Origin: Jimgerdemannia flammicorona | Taxonomy: Eukaryota > Mucoromycota > Endogonomycetes > Endogonales > Endogonaceae | Direction of reading: 5' to 3' | Length of the DNA: 11,924 bases | Assembly (NCBI GenBank): GCA_003990745.1 | Contig: RBNI01005939.1 | Span: 1 to 11,924 of the forward strand | In this document: in pieces, positions 8,650-11,924 of the stretch | Numbering within the stretch: position 1 is the stretch's first letter | Layout: each line of letters starts with the position of its first letter | Program-made: the position numbers and the translations under genes | The notes under the pieces: model-generated | What the model saw: the letters and a program-made list of their open reading frames with translations, nothing else | The model's database searches: none | Told to the model about the DNA's origin: nothing

Positions 8650-8790
8650 ACTTTGAAATACAATAACTCAACCAAAATTTATCCAAATTTAATAATCTTT
8701 ATATATTAGATTTTTCTAGATAAGGTAAATCAAATAAGCTAAATTTGTCAAATTTGGATATATTTTCATTAAGTTATTGAATTTCAAAAA
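8650..8790. repeat. Second inverted repeat, related to the first
   Basis: TTTGAAATACAATAACT (8652-8668) pairs with AGTTATTGAATTTCAAA (8772-8788), and TTTATCCAAATTT pairs with CAAATTTGGATATA; the centre is near 8720. The AATAACT...ATCCAAATTT core also resembles the arms of the 8121-8617 palindrome (AATAACTTGATGAAATATC), so the element contains about four copies of one motif in alternating orientation. A TTTAA run follows at 8816-8840. Confidence 0.7.
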
Positions 8791-8851
8791 TTATAATTCA
8801 AATTAAAACTTATGATTTAATTTAATTTAATTTAATTTATTCTAAATACTA

Positions 8852-9115
8852 ATCAGCAGAAGATAATAATAATGATAACCACTCTAAGCTACTAAAGGAT
8901 AAAGGTGATGAAGAAAATAGCTTCTAAGAATTACTATCCATATGAGTGATAGAATATAGTATTGAGATCACTTTTAGTATAAACTCTCTCTACTGCAGAA
9001 TCTCTTATCTAGCTCAGTCTGAGCTGAAAACTCTTAATAAATAGCTAATAGACCTATCAAATAAAGGCCTCATATATCTTTTGAAATTACTATATAGTAT
9101 ACTAATTCTCTTTAT
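8852..9115 (+). pseudogene. Decayed Ty3/gypsy pol: entry into reverse transcriptase
   Basis: Frame 8853 onward continues the 7527-8103 frame once the palindromic element is removed. After an acidic stretch (AEDNNNDN, KDKGDEEN) it reads IEYSIEITFSINSLYCRISY, then AQSELKTLNK and LIDLSNKGLIYLLKLLYSILILFI. This matches in order the conserved gypsy block leading into RT: the hydrophobic Y-x-I-x-L start, the L-S-x-x-E-L-K-x-L helix, K-G-F-I-R-P-S-x-S-P and P-I-L-F-V. The Pro and Ser positions have become Leu (CCN/TCA to CTN/TTA), as C-to-T change predicts. Interrupted at 9115 in the PILFV block by the single-LTR element. Confidence 0.7.
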
Positions 9116-9586
9116 TGTCACATAGTGGTTGCTGAATCCTTCAAATATGCCAGATTTTCTTCAAGATATATCTCTTAGACTAACTCAAGTTTGTTATAAG
9201 CAAGTTCTTATTAGAGTGCCTTCCCAAGGTCTTATAGTCCTCAAACTTCTTATCTTTAACTGTCTTGTTATCTCTTAGATTGCTTGCAAGGAAGTGTGTG
9301 TAAGTGAAACCAGAACTGACTTTATTTCAAAGGAAATAAGAGGGGTATTTATACAAAATATAATTCAATGGTTGCTAAGATATAAAGCTAAATATAAATT
9401 CCAATAACTAAAACTACTAAGTTCTAGGGTCGGTACTGATGGTTGTATAGGTTCAGAATGCTGGTATTATTTAGTGTTACATCAGAATGCTGGTGCTGGA
9501 ACAATTTTACGTCACCTCAGAATACCAGTGCTGGCATTATTCAGTGTTACATAAGAATACTGGTGCTGGCATTATCTAGTGTAACA
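9116..9586 (-). mobile_element. LTR, 471 bp, minus orientation
   Basis: On the sense (minus) strand it begins TGTTACACTAG at 9586 and ends CTATGTGACA at 9116, giving TG...CA termini and inverted ends TGTYACA. Inside, in the right order, are TATAAATA (9353-9346) and AATAAA (9326-9321), consistent with the U3-R arrangement. The first 134 bp of the sense strand are a 35-bp tandem array. The TG...CA ends with ordered promoter and poly(A) signals make LTR identity likely. A shorter right-hand end at 9192 (TAACA) was considered, but the host reading frame ends at 9115. Confidence 0.65.
9453..9586 (-). repeat. 35-bp minisatellite repeating the LTR terminus
   Basis: Units at 9453-9481 (29 bp), 9482-9516, 9517-9551 and 9552-9586 (35 bp each). 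On the plus strand each begins TCAGAAT or TAAGAAT, continues with a CTGGTGCTGGCATTAT-like block, and in three of four units ends AGTGTTACA or AGTGTAACA, the LTR end itself. Lies in what would be the U3 enhancer region. Confidence 0.85.
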
Positions 9587-9592
9587 AAGAAC

Positions 9593-10534
9593 TTAGAGCA
9601 GAAAGTTCAGGATCATGGGGGCTTTATCATCATCATCACTGAAGGAGATGAGATCCGTGAATTCATCATGCAGGTCACGCATTTCGCATATGTCACATGG
9701 GATGATGTCATTGCTGATGACGTCATCACGTTCAACTATGGCAGGGAAATCGGGAACAAAGTCTGGAGCTCTCCAGTCTATGAGGTTCTCTTCCACAAAA
9801 TAAGAGACAAATGTGGGGTCTTGGAGAGATCTAACCCGGATACTTGGGCCTTGGAATACTGAGATCAATCCTTACAGGAATTGGTCTGGGTTGTCCTGAA
9901 GGATAGGATGCCAGAAGTCTTCTACTTCTTTGCTATTGAGGGTGATAGTGGACTGAGCTTCTGTAGTCACTCTGGCTTCTAGTGCATTAATATGGTGAGA
10001 TGACAGGTCTCTGAAGTCTGAGACTCTAACATACTCCAAGTTGGGGATTGACCATGGTGTATGCCTGAAGATTTGATAGATCTTCTTAGCTGTCCTTATT
10101 TCATATATATCCATGGGAGTGGCATCTTGTAGCTCTTGGGTGCTGGCCTGTGGGAACTCCCAGCAGAGGAGGTTTCCTATTTCATACTCCTGCCACATTT
10201 GGAGATATTCGGTAGCAATGGTGATCCTTGTTTCCATTTCGTGGTGGTAGAGAATGAAGTAATAAGGGTCTGCAGTACCCAGGTTGATACTGGGAGTCCT
10301 TCTTGAGTGGGTCCCCATGGCTCTTCTGATGTCTTGGAATATCCTTTCTTCAACTGAGATACCTTGGTAGTTCCTTGACCTTGAGGTTTGGCAGACAGCA
10401 GGCATTTCATTTATGGTAAGTCTTTGAGCTATTTTGGGATTAGTGGTTCTTATTGGTTGCTGCTACTGTGGTTCCTTAATCCTTTTTATATTCTTCAGAA
10501 TGCTTGTACTGTAGTCACAATGACTCACAGTTGG
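9593..10534 (-). pseudogene. Unrecognised retroelement ORF (gag-like position), broken by two stops
   Basis: One minus-strand frame runs 314 codons (10534 to TAA at 9595-9593) with only two internal stops, TAG at 10465-10463 and TAA at 9874-9872, against about 15 expected by chance. Both sit where CAG or CAA would fit (the first beside a CAG/CAA run), so each is one C-to-T change. Three more in-frame stops lie close upstream (10552, 10540, 10537); a 28-codon ATG frame at 10628-10545 in another phase may be the true N-terminus after a frameshift. The longest intact piece starts at ATG 10405. Readable blocks: SVEERIFQDIRRAMG, PYYFILYHHEMETRITIATE, YLQMWQEYEIGNLLCWEFPQ, and an acidic C-terminus with DDVISNDII and SFSDDDDKAP. 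There is no Cys-His knuckle, protease or RT. Position between primer site and LTR suggests Gag; homology not recognised. Confidence 0.6.
9715..9728. other. Perfect 14-bp palindrome with a CRE core
   Basis: TGATGACGTCATCA contains TGACGTCA, the bZIP/ATF-CREB site, inside the broken ORF. It codes for Asp-Asp-Val-Ile-type residues there, so it may be coincidence. Confidence 0.3.
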
Positions 10535-10631
10535 TCATTATTGCTCATCTCATATACCATATGATCTTCTCATACTCCGATCTGGTGGCTTTATAAGGAA
10601 AGGCTGTCTTCTGTGCTGATGTCATCATTCT

Positions 10632-10641
10632 GGGGTCACCA
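10632..10641 (-). promoter_or_regulatory. Primer-binding-site-like sequence at the element edge
   Basis: TGGTGACCCC begins with TGG (complement of tRNA CCA) and lies at the exact junction with the host element. A tRNA with a 3' end ...GGGGTCACCA would pair with it. I could not identify that tRNA. Confidence 0.4.
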
Positions 10642-10645
10642 TTAT

Positions 10646-10940
10646 ATTATATATAAGAAGAATTAAAGTCTCTATATATATTAATTATTAGATACTTAAT
10701 ATAATTTCTGTTAAAAACTGATATATACTCTCATATATTAATAAACTACTCAATTAAGTATATAATGTTAAAATATTTTTACTCATCAATCTTATATCTA
10801 GACATTACTAAATTTATATTAAAGAAGAAGATAGTTTAAAGATAGTATTTTAGATAAGATTTAGATATTATAAATTTAATATATTATCTTTTAGTCTCAC
10901 TAATATACTAGTAACTATAATAAACTATATATATATTAAT
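10646..10940 (+). pseudogene. Decayed Ty3/gypsy reverse transcriptase, continued
   Basis: In frame with 8852-9115 after removing 9116-10645. It reads RRIKVSIYINY, ISVKN, SYINKLLN, VYNVKIFLLINLISRHY, IYIKEEDSLKIVF, IRFRYYKFNILSFSLTN. In order these match gypsy RT: K-x-G-x-x-R-x-C-V-D-Y-R, the VKN-x-YPLPLI segment, AKIFTxLDLxxAYHRI (RT motif with the catalytic Asp, here Asn from G-to-A), IRIxEGDExKTAFRTRYGxFEYxVMPFGLTN. FSLTN at 10890-10904 corresponds to FGLTN. The YxDD box, expected some 25 residues later, was not found; readability ends near 10940, perhaps through another insertion or heavier decay. Substitutions are the transitions expected from RIP. Confidence 0.75.
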
Positions 10941-11924
10941 TGAATTAATATATTTCAGATAATTAGAGATAACTATCAGTCTTAAGTTCTGAGTTCTATA
11001 GGAAAGCACTAAGTTTTAAATATCTATTATTGAGATATCCAAGTATTACTTTTAGGTTCTTATACTAGACAGAAATATTATACTTATATTTCAAGTTAAT
11101 CAGACTTAGAATCATTGAAAGTCAGATCTAAGAGGTCTTGATAAGAATATTTTTTTATTCTTATAAGAGGAAAATAGAGCAAAGGTTATAATATACTCAA
11201 TATAGAGAGTATTTATATAGATTTGGAGCTATGGCTAAATATAGTATATGAGTATATTTCTATATAGTTATACTATATATATAATATCTATAACTATTAT
11301 ATTAGAAATTTTATTATAAATTCCATTATAATTTTCAGTAACTTATTATTATATAATAAACTGTTATATTCTTCTCTTTTTTATCAGAACCTACTTATTA
11401 GATTCAATACTAAATTCTAGATACTCATTAAACTGAAGGACTATATACTAAATTATTTAAAAAGTAATATTACTTTAGTATTTATCAGTCAGATTAGTAA
11501 TGTTTTTAGGAGATATTCCTCAAAGATAGTTAAGAACTTAGAATTGAGTACAGAAAAAGACATATAGTTTTTTTATAATAATATAGATATAGTTATTAAT
11601 AAAAAGACAAGATAGTTACTTGATCTTACTAAGAGTAGCCTATTGACAGATAATCTATTCTATCTTATAGTATTTCTTTAGTTCTTATTGATAGCAGAAA
11701 GCTTGAAACTACTAAATTCTTCTAAGGTATTATTGGGCTTCATTTGGGTCAGAGTTTCTAAAGATTCATATGTTGATAGAAAGTAGCTCAGTAGAAGTAC
11801 AGTGAGGGTCAAAAATGGGCCAATGTTATATAATTATTACTTTATAAATTTATTATAATTTAAATATAAATATTATTGAATTGATATTTTAGCCAATAAT
11901 AAAGTAATTATATATCTTTTAGAA
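10941..11924. other. AT-rich, CpG-free decayed sequence
   Basis: No CpG was seen and no frame is readable. It should hold the rest of the gypsy pol (end of RT, RNase H, integrase), but I could not recognise any of it. A less AT-rich patch at about 11725-11825 (GGGCTTCATTTGGGTCAGAG and AGTGAGGGTCAAAAATGGGC) may mark another element edge. Confidence 0.4.

Larger units (their letters stand above)
8104..8851. mobile_element. Palindrome-rich non-autonomous element, hAT-MITE-like
   Basis: 748 bp between 8-bp duplications. Ends are imperfect inverted repeats: the left starts TAGTAGTACTCTGAATAA and the right, on the other strand, starts TAGTATTTAGAATAA. An 8-bp duplication with TAG-initial termini fits the hAT superfamily. 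There is no coding frame. Nearly the whole interior is taken up by two successive large inverted repeats (8121-8617 and about 8650-8790) related to each other. CpG is absent but CpA and TpG remain common, so it looks natively AT-rich or less RIP-mutated than the gypsy host. Other origins (foldback element, expanded satellite) are possible. Confidence 0.6.
8096..8859. repeat. 8-bp target-site duplication of the palindromic element
   Basis: ATCAGCAG at 8096-8103 and 8852-8859, identical. Removing 8104-8859 (756 bp, a multiple of three) joins the frames on both sides without a shift. Confidence 0.75.
9116..10641 (-). mobile_element. Single-LTR retroelement inserted in the gypsy reverse transcriptase
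   Basis: Minus-strand order: primer-binding-like TGGTGACCCC at the very edge (10641-10632), a degraded ORF (10534-9593), then one LTR (9586-9116). No LTR lies at the 10641 end, where host RT sequence resumes at once. This is the structure expected if a reverse transcript ending at the primer-binding site, without completed plus-strand transfer, was integrated; loss of the 5' LTR by deletion is the alternative. The internal region is only 1055 bp with no pol, so the element is non-autonomous or internally deleted. It keeps about a dozen CpGs and few stops, so it is younger than its host. Against the model: no purine-rich tract precedes the LTR on the sense strand (the stretch is pyrimidine-rich). 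Confidence 0.55.
9112..10645. repeat. 4-bp target-site duplication of the single-LTR element
   Basis: TTAT at 9112-9115 and at 10642-10645, directly touching the element ends. Deleting 9116-10645 removes 1530 bp (510 codons) and puts the two halves of the reverse transcriptase back in one frame. Four bases alone are weak in AT-rich DNA; the frame restoration is the stronger argument. Confidence 0.6.

Noticed and set aside
9192..9586. LTR ending at 9192 (TGTTA...TAACA ends)
   Set aside because: The longer version ending at TGTCACATAG (9116) has better matching inverted ends and coincides with the point where the host RT frame breaks.
9443..9862. 139-codon plus open frame, and the 9615-9803 plus frame
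   Set aside because: They run through the 35-bp minisatellite and antisense to the broken minus-strand ORF; they are shadows.

Overview
The window looks like a filamentous ascomycete (Pezizomycotina) nuclear genome at the border between a gene-bearing compartment and a decayed transposon block. The evidence is one intron-dense gene with short GT..AG introns (73-182 bp), and a sharp compositional switch near 4192. To the left of it CpG is common. From about 4230 to 9420 I count only six CpG dinucleotides, and none in 10642-11924. TpA is in excess and stops fall where CAA, CAG or CGA codons would be expected, which is the signature of repeat-induced point mutation (RIP) or a similar C-to-T process. 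I cannot name the species.

Left part (1-4191). The one secure gene is on the minus strand, 4020 to 2516: an eight-exon, 252-residue HAD-superfamily phosphatase of the PHOSPHO1/PHOSPHO2 type, complete from ATG to TGA. Its leader contains a short upstream ORF overlapping the start codon, and its promoter is cut to about 170 bp by a 34-nt T tract that begins the repeat block. To its left, 1-2515 holds a possible 3'-terminal coding fragment at the window edge (3-299), an A22 tract, a roughly 100-bp tandem repeat (1432-1806) and otherwise no supportable gene.

Right part (4192-11924). This is a stack of nested mobile elements. The two edges of the first stretch look like poly(A) tails of non-LTR retrotransposons pointing outwards (T34 at 4192, A27 at 5457). 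A degraded LTR retrotransposon on the plus strand runs from at least 7527, possibly 6724, to beyond 10940. Its conceptual reading resembles Ty3/gypsy reverse transcriptase around 8950-9115 and again at 10646-10940. It carries three later insertions: (1) a 5'-truncated non-LTR element (6966-7507) with a perfect 14-bp target duplication; (2) a 748-bp palindrome-rich, hAT-MITE-like element (8104-8851) with an 8-bp duplication; (3) a minus-strand retroelement with only one LTR (9116-10641), which starts exactly at a primer-binding-site-like sequence, has a 4-bp duplication and carries an unrecognised, lightly broken ORF of about 312 codons. Removing insertion 2 or insertion 3 with one copy of its duplication takes out a multiple of three bases (756 and 1530) and rejoins the host frame. 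That independently supports both sets of boundaries.

The most unusual objects are the single-LTR element with its unknown protein and an LTR terminus repeated in a 35-bp array, and the hierarchical palindrome element. All transposon protein assignments are by eye from degraded reading frames. No search was run.
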